Assembly: GCF_042219855.1 (NCBI RefSeq)
Contig: NZ_JBHJHP010000001.1
Coordinates: 868,001-932,000, forward strand
Source of the DNA: JBHJHP01 sp042219855
GTDB taxonomy: Bacteria; Bacteroidota; Bacteroidia; Bacteroidales; UBA5342
Reading direction: 5' to 3'
Length of the DNA stretch: 64,000 bases
The notes beneath the pieces were generated by a model that did no database searches, was not told where the DNA came from, and worked only from the letters and a program-made list of their open reading frames with translations. Below are positions 1 through 9,584 of the stretch, one piece after another. Positions within the stretch are counted from its first letter, which is position 1; every line of letters begins with the position of its first letter. The position numbers were made by a program, and so were the translations under genes.

Positions 1-1358
1 GCTATTACTATTATAAACCATATTGGGGAAATAAAACTTCCGAAAAAACTTCCAGTTAAAATAAAAAGAAATATCAATCCAAATTCGATCATACTTTCTT
101 TAACTATGTTAACTTTTATATACTTTGAAAGCCACAATTCCGCTAAAAAAGTTCGTAAGCCTAAAACAACTACTACAGAGGCCATTAAATAGTCTAAACT
201 TCTGTATACTAACGTAAATATTAAAGTCAAAATCAAACTTACAGCTAGAGCCCAAAGATTTACGTGTAATAATAATTTTTCTTTTCGCAGAACTTTTAAA
301 AAAGTATTATTTAATAATGCCATTTTCCCTTCGAAAAAGCAAATCGGAAATACAAACACAAAATATATCAATCCTTCTTTATACGAAGGAAGCCATTTAT
401 TTAGAACAACCTGAAGCGGATAATAAAAAATTAACAGGGATAATAAAAAAGGAGACAATAAATCTCGAATAGAATTATAATATTTTGAAATCTGTCGGTC
501 ATCCATCTTACGTAACAATGGATATAATACGACTCCAACAGCATTTATAAAAACCATCATCAATCTTGCTGCACTTAAGGTAAGTGAAATCTTTCCAAAA
601 GTTATAATGTCCCACGCCCTCTCCACTCCTAATCTGATGATACCAATCATTAATACGCTTGCAAGATTTGCAAACATTAGTTTAATACCCGATTTTAAAT
701 TTTCAATAATATCATAGATATCTATTAAAAAGGTTTTTAATTTTAATTCTGTAATTTCTTTTACAAGATAAATTGCATAAGCCAACGAAATTACTTTTGC
801 AATTACGTCAGCAACAACCAAGAGTTTATAACTCTTATATCCTACAACTAATAAAACAATAATAAAAAATACATAGATAAACCTATCCATTATCATCACA
901 AAGGCATAGTCCTTAATTCTATTTGTAGCCTGAAGTACATAAACTAACATCCACCTCATATTTGTTGCCACCAGGCAAAATGTAATTAAACGAATTACAT
1001 ACTTTCTATCATCACCTAAATTTAAGTTTAAAGTTGTTAAATAAATAAGTACAGAGAAGATCAACTGTATTATAAATAGTAAATAGAATTGTCCATTTAA
1101 ACTTTGTTTATTCAGATCATTATAATTCTGCCCTCCATAACGGAGATATATACCGTCACACCAACCAAAATGCAGAAATCCAACATAAGTAGAATAAAAC
1201 AAATAAAGTTGCCAGTAACTATATTCTTTAACACCTAATACTTTTGGTAAAACCAGACTTGTTAACAGCGATACAATTAATACAAGTAGATTACTAAGTA
1301 TTGCATAAGAAAGATTGGAAAAAAATTTTTGAAATAAATGACTGGACTGTAATCTCAT
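1..1358 (-). CDS. Wzx-like polysaccharide flippase (3' end outside window)
   Basis: The minus frame is open from an ATG at 1358 through the window edge, giving 452 codons with no stop. The start reads MRLQSSHLFQKFFSNLSYA, followed by a hydrophobic stretch and the typical PKVLGVKEYSYWQLYLFY segment of the MATE/MOP-type polysaccharide exporters. About a dozen hydrophobic segments alternate with short charged loops, as expected of a protein that flips undecaprenyl-linked repeat units across the inner membrane. It begins one base after the stop of the upstream glycosyltransferase, so the two are probably cotranscribed. The region is AT-rich compared with the housekeeping genes to the right. Its family is inferred from topology and neighbours; the substrate is unknown. 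Confidence 0.8.
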   Translation of the reverse strand, partial: MRLQSSHLFQKFFSNLSYAILSNLLVLIVSLLTSLVLPKVLGVKEYSYWQLYLFYSTYVGFLHFGWCDGIYLRYGGQNYNDLNKQSLNGQFYLLFIIQLIFSVLIYLTTLNLNLGDDRKYVIRLITFCLVATNMRWMLVYVLQATNRIKDYAFVMIMDRFIYVFFIIVLLVVGYKSYKLLVVADVIAKVISLAYAIYLVKEITELKLKTFLIDIYDIIENLKSGIKLMFANLASVLMIGIIRLGVERAWDIITFGKISLTLSAARLMMVFINAVGVVLYPLLRKMDDRQISKYYNSIRDLLSPFLLSLLIFYYPLQVVLNKWLPSYKEGLIYFVFVFPICFFEGKMALLNNTFLKVLRKEKLLLHVNLWALAVSLILTLIFTLVYRSLDYLMASVVVVLGLRTFLAELWLSKYIKVNIVKESMIEFGLIFLFILTGSFFGSFISPIWFIIVI

Positions 1359-1359
1359 C

Positions 1360-2262
1360 TTAAAACCTTCCCGATAATATTTGAAATTTCAAAAATAAAG
1401 TCCCTTTAATCGTATTTCTCTTCAATAAAGGATGCATACATAACTTCAAACGACCTGAAATCTTAGTATTTAAACTTAATATTTTGAATAATTTATTTTG
1501 TAATGTACTATCTAATTGATCTTTATATCCTGCTAAAATTTCAGAAATTACCTTAGAGTAAAAATTAGATTCATCTTTTAATTCCCTAAATTTAGTCGTA
1601 ATAATTGTGTATATAGATTTATTTACACCAAATACATTCGTTTGATGCTGTCTGTATAAAATACAAGGTTCCGGATCGTAAACTATCTTTCCAAGATAAA
1701 CATGTAATAAAGGAATCCAATAATCATGCGCAACGGTAATTTTAGGAATATTTGATTTTATTATCTTCATCGAAGCATAGTTTACAACCATTGTACAACC
1801 ATGAACAAAACCCTGAGTTATAGCCATTTCCTGCTCAGGGACCTTTACTTTTCCTGAAGGATGTAACAGACCTGTTTTAACTAAATTTTCATCAGTTAAA
1901 TAACAATTTGAAAAATAAAGTGTAGGGATTTCACTTGATTTAATCTTTTCCGTTGCAACATATAATTTATTATTTAACCATAAATCATCCTGATCAGAAA
2001 AAGCATAATAATCAAATTTACCGGCTTTATTTATCAACTCGAAAAAACTCTGTTTATAACCAATATTATTCCCTGTGAAGATTTCAATATGTGCATTTTT
2101 CCTTTTGTAGGTATTAAGAATTTCCAAGGTTGCATCTGTAGATCCATCATCTCTTATTAAGCAATAAATTTCAACATCTTGTTGAGATAAAATAGAATCC
2201 AGTTGTTGTTTTAAATATCTACTGCCATTGTAGGTAGACATTAATACGAGTACTTTAACCAT
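1360..2262 (-). CDS. Family 2 glycosyltransferase
   Basis: This 300-aa protein has the GT-A fold signature of GT2 enzymes. The N-terminus (VLVLMSTYNGSRYLKQQLDS) is the nucleotide-binding strand, IRDDGSTDAT carries the first acidic pair near residue 38, and FSDQDDLW near residue 88 holds the metal-binding DxD and resembles rhamnosyltransferase-type members. It would add one sugar to a lipid-linked repeat unit at the cytoplasmic face of the inner membrane. It overlaps the upstream polymerase-like gene by 8 bp and ends one base before the flippase start, so it sits inside a tight surface-polysaccharide operon. The donor and acceptor sugars cannot be read from the sequence. Confidence 0.87.
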   Translation of the reverse strand: MVKVLVLMSTYNGSRYLKQQLDSILSQQDVEIYCLIRDDGSTDATLEILNTYKRKNAHIEIFTGNNIGYKQSFFELINKAGKFDYYAFSDQDDLWLNNKLYVATEKIKSSEIPTLYFSNCYLTDENLVKTGLLHPSGKVKVPEQEMAITQGFVHGCTMVVNYASMKIIKSNIPKITVAHDYWIPLLHVYLGKIVYDPEPCILYRQHQTNVFGVNKSIYTIITTKFRELKDESNFYSKVISEILAGYKDQLDSTLQNKLFKILSLNTKISGRLKLCMHPLLKRNTIKGTLFLKFQILSGRF

Positions 2263-3514
2263 GAATTACTTCTTTTTCATGCTTAGTAGTAAATAAAAAT
2301 TCCCTGCGTGAAAACAGCCAAAGCCAAATTATATTTTGAATCCAGGAAGAAAGTTGAGACAAATACGTATCTGAAAAATAGTGGTAAACTAATGGGAAAT
2401 ATAACATTGCTAATAAACAATGATTAAATATATTAAATTCTTTACTATACCTTACCTTTTTATATAAGTAACCATATAATATGCCTAAAATTAATAAAAC
2501 TAACATCGAATACCATAAACCAAAATCAGCCGTATAATACTGAAATATAGTATATACATTGGTTTTTGTATCTGCAATCTTAATATAATCCTGTACAGTA
2601 TCTTCTACCTTAGGTCCCCCAAAAGATTCAAAGATTGCATAAAAAAATCTAAAGCTATTTGTCCCATGTTTTAAGGGTTCATCTAACTTATACCATTCTA
2701 TAAAAGCAACTGGAGGATTTGCAAAATATGCACGCAAATGAAAATTAATAAAATTAACAGTGTCACTTTGATCCTGATAAACAAATTTGGCAAAACTGGA
2801 TAAAATAAAAATCGAAAGTATTACGATTGCAGTTCGAACAAATATTTTAAACAATCTCTGGTTATCAAAATTTTTGATGTATAAATAACTAAATAGTAAT
2901 GATATTATTAGTAAGAATATAGCACCTCTATTTGTAACCAATATTCCATATATAACAGATAAAACTAAAAATAAAATAAAATAGATTTTATTTTGCTTTA
3001 TGGGATTACTAAAATATACTGTTCCTAATAAAATTGTTAATATAATAACGGGACTCCTAGAATACGCAATATAAAAAGGAATTACATATTCACCCCTTGA
3101 ACGAGCTTCCCCAAGGGTTTGCCAAAAGTTAAATTTTATTTGATGTAATTCAATAAATCTATAAACCTGATAAATATTTAGAGATACAAAAACTACAGCT
3201 AAAACAAAAAATAGTTGTAAAAATAAGATTGAAAACTTAAGATTTGTCTTACGTTCTCCGTCACGGACATGAATAATTCCTCTTCTATTTCCAATTAATG
3301 AGAATCCAAGTATAAAAATAAACAGACCTAGAAAGTAAATACCATATAAATAATCATTTAGGTCAATAATACCGTTCCAGTATATAAAGACTGAAGAATA
3401 AATAATCACCCATATGGCAGCTAGAATAAAAGGAGGTGACTTTATGTCCTTTACAACTGCCCGTACAACGAGTAATAAAAAAAGACACAATATTAATGAA
3501 ACTATTACAATCAT
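2255..3514 (-). CDS. Wzy-like O-antigen/oligosaccharide repeat polymerase
   Basis: This 419-aa integral membrane protein has about 10-12 hydrophobic segments and one long polar stretch around residues 240-330 (between YQDQSDTVNFINFHLRAYF and the following membrane segment), the pattern of Wzy polymerases with a large periplasmic loop. Sequence conservation in this family is low, so the call rests on topology and position: it lies between sugar-transfer and flippase genes and overlaps the glycosyltransferase by 8 bp. It would join repeat units at the periplasmic face. A second polytopic protein of similar design lies at 4227-5417, so one of the two may have another role such as ligase or acyl/acetyl transfer. 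Confidence 0.65.
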   Translation of the reverse strand: MIVIVSLILCLFLLLVVRAVVKDIKSPPFILAAIWVIIYSSVFIYWNGIIDLNDYLYGIYFLGLFIFILGFSLIGNRRGIIHVRDGERKTNLKFSILFLQLFFVLAVVFVSLNIYQVYRFIELHQIKFNFWQTLGEARSRGEYVIPFYIAYSRSPVIILTILLGTVYFSNPIKQNKIYFILFLVLSVIYGILVTNRGAIFLLIISLLFSYLYIKNFDNQRLFKIFVRTAIVILSIFILSSFAKFVYQDQSDTVNFINFHLRAYFANPPVAFIEWYKLDEPLKHGTNSFRFFYAIFESFGGPKVEDTVQDYIKIADTKTNVYTIFQYYTADFGLWYSMLVLLILGILYGYLYKKVRYSKEFNIFNHCLLAMLYFPLVYHYFSDTYLSQLSSWIQNIIWLWLFSRREFLFTTKHEKEVIHG

Positions 3515-3586
3515 ATAAATGAACCTATCAAATGAAAAACATCCCTGTACAAATTTTTAAATACAAATGTATTTTTTTCATCAAAA

Positions 3587-4198
3587 CTATTTAAAAACAT
3601 ATCCAAGGAATAAAACCGGGGAGGTAAAGCCAAAACCATCTAAATCAAGCTAAATTCTGAATTTATAATAATTTTTTATCAAGCCACAACCGATTATTAA
3701 ACCCATATTGGAGTGTGTAATCTGCCCGTTACTTTCAACAGGTTTCCTTTCCGGTTCGTATGGGTAAAGAACAGTTGATATAGATTTCTCAGTTCCAAAA
3801 CCGAACTCTAAGTATGGCCCAAAATCAAATAATATTTCAGTTTTTTTCATAGTGTTCAAAGTTCCTTTAAACAGAACAGGAATAAATAAATTTTTTGTTT
3901 TTTTCTCCACCAAAGACTCCTTGTCCATACCCGGATAACTTTGAAATTTAGCTTCTTTTATAAAATAAAATCTCTGGTTCAATTGAGAAATAATTGTTAT
4001 ACTTAAAATCGAAACCAGCTGCTATATGAAATCCAACATTACTATCCTGATCCAGGATTTCTCCATAATAGTCATTGTCACGTTGAACTGAATAATTTAT
4101 TCCTACGTTAATTTGGAAATAAACCTGACCATTAAGAATGACTTGGAAAATAAAAAAACAATAATTATTGCTCCCACTTTTTTCATAAAGATATTCAT
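3587..4198 (-). pseudogene. Decayed outer-membrane beta-barrel protein (PorT-like, PF13568 type)
   Basis: Three consecutive minus frames rebuild one protein of about 203 residues. Frame A starts at ATG 4198 or 4186 (MKKVGAIIIVFLFSKS, a signal peptide). Frame B (about 4139-3951) reads ILNGQVYFQINVGINYS, then SNVGFHIAAGFDFKYNNYFS and IEPEILFYK. Frame C (about 3970-3653) reads AKFQSYPGMDKE, IPVLFKG and DFGPYLEFGFG. A TAG at 3650-3652 interrupts frame C, but the same frame continues for 20 codons and ends LFLGYVFK, a plausible final beta-strand, before a second TAG at 3587. The motif order (signal, GFHIAAG, SIEPEI, IPVLFK, GPYL, LGYVF) matches the porT/OMP_b-brl_2 family. Two frameshifts and one stop make a functional product unlikely. 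Confidence 0.75.
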
Positions 4199-4226
4199 TT
4201 AAAGATATCGTAGTTTCACCGATATT

Positions 4227-5417
4227 TCATATTTTCAACCTAATAACTACAACTCCAAAAACCAGGCATCCTGCGAGCTGAAAATTAATAGGAGCAAAGG
4301 CAATCATATTATCGAAGACAGATAAAGCCATATACAAGGATAAGTTTGCAATAACCGGAATTCCCCACTTCCCCAATTTTTGTTTTGTAAATAAAAAAAT
4401 CAAATAAACTAACGAAAACAGAAATACCGTGTAGATTAATACACCAGACCATTTAGCATACAGGTATGGTCCATAAAATGCCGTTCCTACAAACCAGGGC
4501 GGCAATTTATATGATGATACTCTCTTATTGTAATTCAGATACTTATTGAACCTTTCACCAAAAGAATATGGCATCATTTCAAAAAGTACTAAAGCCCCAT
4601 AATCATTTTTTAAAGCATTAATTTGCTTGTCCTGAACAGTATATTGCATTTTAGCAATGGGAGAAGTAAAATAATAGTATCCCCAAAAAAACTCATCAGG
4701 CAGAAAATCAGGATAACTATTATTTTGATAAATAGAGTAAAAATTAAAACTTCCGTCTCTTTTTTTGGCTTCTTCTCTACTGTCCCCAAATCGCCCAAAT
4801 AAATAAAAAAACACGATCCCTAATACGATCAGTGAAATTAATTTCCTTACATCCAGCTTTAAGTAATATAACACGATAAGAACACCCGGGAATAGAACTA
4901 AAACAGTATAACCACGACTTGCCATTAAAGCTACATGTAATAATCCAATTCCAATTAAAAACAGATATTTTTTATCACGAAAGATATAAACAGCATTTAT
5001 CCATAAACATATCAACGACGACATGCCATACATTGTTATAGTAGATAAATAATTAATACCTTTAAAGTCCTGATAGTTGTAAGTATTCCCTGAAAATAAA
5101 ATATTATACATTGGAACTCCGCCATTAATATACAAGGCAATAAAACCCAATGTTAAAATTATTCCAGCAACAACAGAAAAAAACCAGAATTTTTCAGGTT
5201 TTAATTTATTTTCTGACTCTGACTTAAAGTATCTTACTTTTAAACCTAACAGAAAAGAAATTATAGCAGAACCTAAAATAAGTAGCAGAACAGGAAATGA
5301 CAAATTTGGGAAATTGCTCCAACCGAAAGAATAAAATACCAGGCTTAAAGAAACAAATAAGGCATAAGTAAAAAAAGGATTGAATAATACATTTTTTAAA
5401 ATTTTACCCAAGTTCAT
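4227..5417 (-). CDS. Polytopic membrane protein, second Wzy/O-antigen polymerase-like
   Basis: This 396-aa protein has roughly ten hydrophobic segments separated by short loops and one larger polar region around residues 210-300 (GDSREEAKKRDGSFNFYSIY onward to the NKYLNYNKR segment). This layout fits O-antigen polymerases or polysaccharide ligases. It is AT-rich like the rest of the locus. The epimerase lies 60 bp upstream on the same strand and the barrel pseudogene lies downstream. It shares no obvious motif with the other polymerase-like protein at 2255-3514, so the two may act on different repeat units, or one may be a ligase. No catalytic residue can be assigned from the sequence alone. 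Confidence 0.6.
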   Translation of the reverse strand: MNLGKILKNVLFNPFFTYALFVSLSLVFYSFGWSNFPNLSFPVLLLILGSAIISFLLGLKVRYFKSESENKLKPEKFWFFSVVAGIILTLGFIALYINGGVPMYNILFSGNTYNYQDFKGINYLSTITMYGMSSLICLWINAVYIFRDKKYLFLIGIGLLHVALMASRGYTVLVLFPGVLIVLYYLKLDVRKLISLIVLGIVFFYLFGRFGDSREEAKKRDGSFNFYSIYQNNSYPDFLPDEFFWGYYYFTSPIAKMQYTVQDKQINALKNDYGALVLFEMMPYSFGERFNKYLNYNKRVSSYKLPPWFVGTAFYGPYLYAKWSGVLIYTVFLFSLVYLIFLFTKQKLGKWGIPVIANLSLYMALSVFDNMIAFAPINFQLAGCLVFGVVVIRLKI

Positions 5418-5477
5418 TATAAATATTCTATAAATGAGATGTTTTATACAATGCTAATTCCTTAAATATGGCGTTCT

Positions 5478-6491
5478 TTATTTATTCTTATCATAGTACC
5501 ACTCACATACCTCTTTCAATCCTGTCTTCATATTATATTCAGGATAATACTCCAATGCCTTTTTTGCCTTTTCAATTGAAGCTAAAGAATGAGGGATGTC
5601 TCCCTCTCTTTTACTTTTATAAATTGGTTTTATTCCTTTAATATCTTCTCTGTATTGAGATAGATTTTCAACTAAATATTTAAACAAATCATTTAGAGAA
5701 GTTCGTTCTCCATGAGCTACGTTGAATACCTCAGATAAATAATTTTGTTTCTTCCCAACTTTAAGTAAAATACTCTTCCTTGAAGCAAGAGCTGCTAACT
5801 CATTAACTTTAACTACATTCCGTATATAGGTAAAGTCCCTTGAAAATGATCCATCTCCATTAATTGAAGGGGATTCGTTATTTAATATCTGTAAAATAAA
5901 CTTTGGGATAACCGCTGCATATGCCCCACTGGGATCCTGTCTTTTTCCAAATACATTAAAATACCTGAACCCAATAGTTTCAATACCATAAATTTTGGAA
6001 AAATTTTCAGCAAATAATTCATCAACATATTTTGTTATTGCATATGGTGATAATGGATTACCTATTACCTCTTCTACTTTAGGCAAAGCTTCATGATCGC
6101 CATAAGTTGATGAACTTGCAGCGAAAATAAAACGCTTCACCTTAGCATTTACAGCTGCCATTAATATTTTAACAAAACCACCAATATTCACATCTGTAGA
6201 TGTAACCGGATCATTTATTGACCTGGGAACAGATCCTAAAGCTGCATGATGAAATACGTACTCAACGCCTTTACACGCTTTCTCGCAATCCTCTGTATTC
6301 CTGATGTCTCCTTCAATTAGGGTAAACTTCTTGCTCTTAAAAAAGGGCTCAATATTTTCCTTGTATCCTGTTGAAAAATTATCAAGGCATATAACTTCAT
6401 TATCATTCCACAGAAAATACTCACATAAATTAGAACCTATAAATCCGGCTCCACCTGTAACTAAAATTCGTTTTCCTTTTAGATGCCTCAT
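5478..6491 (-). CDS. NAD-dependent UDP-sugar 4-epimerase (WbpP/TviC-like, extended SDR)
   Basis: This 337-aa cytoplasmic enzyme starts MRHLKGKRILVTGGAGFIGS, giving the GGxGxxG NAD-binding loop at residues 14-20. Further extended-SDR landmarks are the serine run AASSSTYGD near residue 126, the catalytic YAITKY (YxxxK) near residue 150, and RYFNVFGKRQDPSGAYAAVIP, typical of UDP-GlcNAc/GalNAc 4-epimerases of the WbpP/TviC group. It would supply UDP-GalNAc or a uronic acid relative as a precursor for the polysaccharide locus downstream. Length is normal for the family. Exact substrate (UDP-Glc, UDP-GlcNAc or UDP-GlcNAcA) is not decided by the visible motifs. Confidence 0.85.
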   Translation of the reverse strand: MRHLKGKRILVTGGAGFIGSNLCEYFLWNDNEVICLDNFSTGYKENIEPFFKSKKFTLIEGDIRNTEDCEKACKGVEYVFHHAALGSVPRSINDPVTSTDVNIGGFVKILMAAVNAKVKRFIFAASSSTYGDHEALPKVEEVIGNPLSPYAITKYVDELFAENFSKIYGIETIGFRYFNVFGKRQDPSGAYAAVIPKFILQILNNESPSINGDGSFSRDFTYIRNVVKVNELAALASRKSILLKVGKKQNYLSEVFNVAHGERTSLNDLFKYLVENLSQYREDIKGIKPIYKSKREGDIPHSLASIEKAKKALEYYPEYNMKTGLKEVCEWYYDKNK

Positions 6492-6677
6492 CTAATATTT
6501 ATTATTTTATAACAAAAAATCTATTACTATATTTTTATCAAATAATGGCTTTTGTTTTTAAACTCATGATAAATATAAAGTTTCAAGTATTATGTCTGAA
6601 GAGTAATTTGCAAAAAAGACTATCAGTGACTTTAATCAATTAAGCCTTTACTTATTCTAATCTTAGATTAAATCGTT

Positions 6678-7781
6678 TTAAAGATATTCCTTACGTTTTA
6701 ATGTTAAATCATCCAGCCAAAGATCAGAAAAGGTATCAAAGTAAATAAAAAATGAAAAATCTTCTTTTAAACTTTCAAAAGTTAGTTCATAATAACACCA
6801 TTCTTCCTCCTTATACTCAACACCTTCACAAAAGGGATATTTTTGTGCCCATTGAAAAACATCACCAAAATCTACTATTACATCAGAACATTCACTGGCA
6901 TGCCCTTTCACCCTAAACCAAAATGAAAAAGTATACTCTGTGCCGACAACTAAGTTGGAAAATCTTTGATGCATTATTTGTCTGCCCAACTTAGCTTCTG
7001 TAGTTAAGTGTAAAGAAAATGTGCCACTATGTTTAATTTCAGAATCTAAAATTGTAGAGTTTGATTCAGTTAATCCCCAATAATCTAATGCTAAATCAGT
7101 TTCAAAACCTCCATCTCCAAATAAATTTAAATTTTCAGTCTCAATTGAAGCAATATTGCTTCCACTTAATTTACCGTATTCATTCATTGCATAGACTCTA
7201 AAAAAATATTTCTCATTTGAAGATGTATTTTCAAGAATAAATGTGGTATCCTGTTTTCCTATTGCAACATGTATTAATTGCCCAGAAGTCTCGTCTATTC
7301 CCGAATTGGTATTTAAATATACTTTATATTCTCTAAAATCATCTGCATCAGTTGCTGTCCATATTATTTGTACTCTTCTTGAATCAAGCTGAAGAACTGT
7401 ATCAATTTTCACAGGCTTGGGTAACCTCAATGAATTAAGTTTTACATCATCGTTTACGTCAACTTTATACGAACTTATTGAATACCCCACAGATTCATCG
7501 GCGCTAAAATTTGTATTTTTATGTGTCGTGCTGCTTTTATACGTTTGAAGCATATGAATACCTCTTGAAACGTTACCAATTTCAAATTTCCCCTCTTCAT
7601 CAGTATAAACAGTACGGTTAATTGCACTATCTAAAGAAACCTTAACATTCTCAGCAGGAATATCTCCTTGATAGACAATACCCGATACCTTGAACAGATC
7701 AGTATCTGTATTGGTATCACAACTTTCAAAGACAAGAAAAAAAATTCCTGCAATTAACAAACTTAATTTCATTTTTTTCAT
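6678..7781 (-). CDS. Lipoprotein with carboxypeptidase-regulatory, FnIII and carbohydrate-binding-like domains
   Basis: This 367-aa protein begins MKKMKLSLLIAGIFFLVFES followed by Cys21, a type II signal peptide; the residues after the cysteine (DTNTDTD) include acidic residues, which could favour surface export. Residues 30-100 resemble a CarboxypepD_reg/CNA-B beta-sandwich (VSGIVYQGDIPAENVKVSL). Residues 125-215 look like a fibronectin type III domain (WTATDADDFREYKVYLNT ... YFFRVYAMNEYGKLSGS). Residues 218-367 look like a jelly-roll carbohydrate-binding module (FGDGGFETDLALDYWGLTES ... SGTFSLHL ... LWLDDLTL). It may bind glycans at the cell surface. It stands alone between the polysaccharide locus and proS. 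Domain calls come from reading motifs, not from a search. Confidence 0.7.
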   Translation of the reverse strand: MKKMKLSLLIAGIFFLVFESCDTNTDTDLFKVSGIVYQGDIPAENVKVSLDSAINRTVYTDEEGKFEIGNVSRGIHMLQTYKSSTTHKNTNFSADESVGYSISSYKVDVNDDVKLNSLRLPKPVKIDTVLQLDSRRVQIIWTATDADDFREYKVYLNTNSGIDETSGQLIHVAIGKQDTTFILENTSSNEKYFFRVYAMNEYGKLSGSNIASIETENLNLFGDGGFETDLALDYWGLTESNSTILDSEIKHSGTFSLHLTTEAKLGRQIMHQRFSNLVVGTEYTFSFWFRVKGHASECSDVIVDFGDVFQWAQKYPFCEGVEYKEEEWCYYELTFESLKEDFSFFIYFDTFSDLWLDDLTLKRKEYL

Positions 7782-7835
7782 GATAGTTATTTTAGCCTTA
7801 ATTATTATGGTTTAGTACATTTTATATACGAATCT

Positions 7836-9311
7836 TTAATACGCCTTTGCAAACAAAACCCTGCCTTTGGATGGCTTTCCTGAGTAAACACACACACCTT
7901 CCTCATCATTCATTTCCAGCGGAATGCAGCGCAGGGTTGCTTTGGTTTCTTCCTGGATCTTTTCTTCCGTTTCGGTTGTTCCATCCCAGTGTGCTGAGAT
8001 AAAACCTCCCTTGGTTTCCAGTACTTCTTTGAACTCTTCCCAACTGTTGACCTCTGTTGTAGCGGTATCGCGATAATCAGAAGCTTTCTGGTAAATATTG
8101 GTCTGTATTTCTTCCAGTAGTTGCGCAATATAGTTTTCAATTCCGTCAATATTCACCACTTCTTTTGTCAGGGTATCACGACGAGCAACTTCCACGGTGC
8201 CGTTTTCCAAGTCTCGTGGTCCCATGGCCAGACGCACAGGCACGCCTTTCAGTTCGTACTCAGCAAATTTCCATCCCGGCTTTTTATTGTCACTGTCATC
8301 ATAACGGACTGAAATACCTTTCGCACGTAACGCTTTCACAATTTCATCCACTTTTTCAGAAATCTGTCCCAGCTGTTCTTCTTTTTTGTAGATTGGTACA
8401 ATCACTACCTGGTATGGCGCTAATTTAGGAGGAAGCACCAGTCCGTTATCGTCAGAATGCGCCATAATAAGAGCACCCATCAGTCGGGTTGAGACACCCC
8501 ATGAGGTGGCCCAGACAAAATCCTGTTTACCTTCCTTATTGGTAAATAAAACATCAAAAGCTTTAGCAAAATTTTGTCCCAAAAAGTGAGATGTCCCCAT
8601 CTGCAGTGCTTTACCATCCTGCATCAAACCTTCAATACAATAAGTATCAACGGCTCCGGCAAACTTTTCGTTTTCTGATTTCAATCCTTTATGAACCGGA
8701 ACAGCCATAAACTCTTCAGCAAATTTGGCATAAATATCCAGTATCAGTTTTGTTTCCTTTACCGCCTCATCTGCGGTTGCATGAGCCGTATGCCCTTCCT
8801 GCCAGAGGAATTCAGCCGTTCTAAGAAACAAACGTGTGCGCATTTCCCAGCGTACAACATTGGCCCACTGGTTCACCAGAATTGGAAGATCGCGGTATGA
8901 TTGGATCCAATTCTTATAGGTATTCCAGATGATGGTTTCGGAAGTTGGTCTAACGATTAACTCTTCTTCCAGTTTGGCTTCAGGGTCAACCACTACTCCA
9001 CTGCCATCATCGGCATTTTTAAGCCTGTAATGCGTGACAACAGCACATTCTTTGGCAAAACCCTCCACATGGTCCGCTTCCTTGCTAAGAAAAGATTTGG
9101 GAATAAATAAGGGGAAATAGGCATTTTCATGTCCGGTTTCCTTAAACATTTTATCCAGCTGAGCCTGCATTTTTTCCCAGATGGCATAACCGTAAGGTTT
9201 AATAACCATACAGCCGCGAACCGCAGAATTTTCAGCTAAATCAGCCTCTTTAACCAAATCGATATACCATTGTGCAGCATTTTCCGCACGTGGAGTCAAT
9301 ACCTTTGCCAT
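7836..9311 (-). CDS. proS: Prolyl-tRNA synthetase, archaeal/eukaryotic-like short form
   Basis: This 491-aa class II aminoacyl-tRNA synthetase charges tRNA-Pro. It starts MAKVLTPRAENAAQWYIDLV and has RGCMVIKPYGYAIWEKMQ, ENAYFPLFIP, the motif 2 region RPTSETIIWNTYKNWI with WANVVRWEMRTRLFLRTAEF, and the later GWKFAEYELKGVPVR anticodon-binding region. There is no YbaK-like editing insertion between motifs 2 and 3, and the length and ending (VLFAKAY) match the ProS type 3 form common in Bacteroidota. It stands alone, with its own leader in the 270 bp gap upstream. Function is secure. Confidence 0.96.
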   Translation of the reverse strand: MAKVLTPRAENAAQWYIDLVKEADLAENSAVRGCMVIKPYGYAIWEKMQAQLDKMFKETGHENAYFPLFIPKSFLSKEADHVEGFAKECAVVTHYRLKNADDGSGVVVDPEAKLEEELIVRPTSETIIWNTYKNWIQSYRDLPILVNQWANVVRWEMRTRLFLRTAEFLWQEGHTAHATADEAVKETKLILDIYAKFAEEFMAVPVHKGLKSENEKFAGAVDTYCIEGLMQDGKALQMGTSHFLGQNFAKAFDVLFTNKEGKQDFVWATSWGVSTRLMGALIMAHSDDNGLVLPPKLAPYQVVIVPIYKKEEQLGQISEKVDEIVKALRAKGISVRYDDSDNKKPGWKFAEYELKGVPVRLAMGPRDLENGTVEVARRDTLTKEVVNIDGIENYIAQLLEEIQTNIYQKASDYRDTATTEVNSWEEFKEVLETKGGFISAHWDGTTETEEKIQEETKATLRCIPLEMNDEEGVCVYSGKPSKGRVLFAKAY

Positions 9312-9584
9312 TATAATTTTTTGTTAGAATAAAACCTTTAATTTTAGAGGCACAAAGAAATAAAAAATTAGCGAGATTACCTTAAACATAAGAGTCCACC
9401 TTAACTTCCTTGATGTTCAAATTATATCTTAATTCTTGTATCTTATATCTTATGTCTTAAAAAACACAGCTTCGCCACCTCACCCACATTTTGCAGTAAT
9501 TTTGAAACTCCCTAATACAAGTTATGCTATCCGAAGACAGCATAAACTATTATTTATAAAAACAGGATCCAAAGATACCTATTC
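9312..9584. other. Intergenic gap with a short degenerate TATCTTA repeat
   Basis: This gap lies between proS and folA. At about 9420-9461 the sequence repeats variants of TATCTTA/TCTTGTATCT several times in tandem; otherwise it is AT-rich and holds no ORF with coding character. It probably contains the proS promoter and the end of the folA transcript. Confidence 0.4.
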
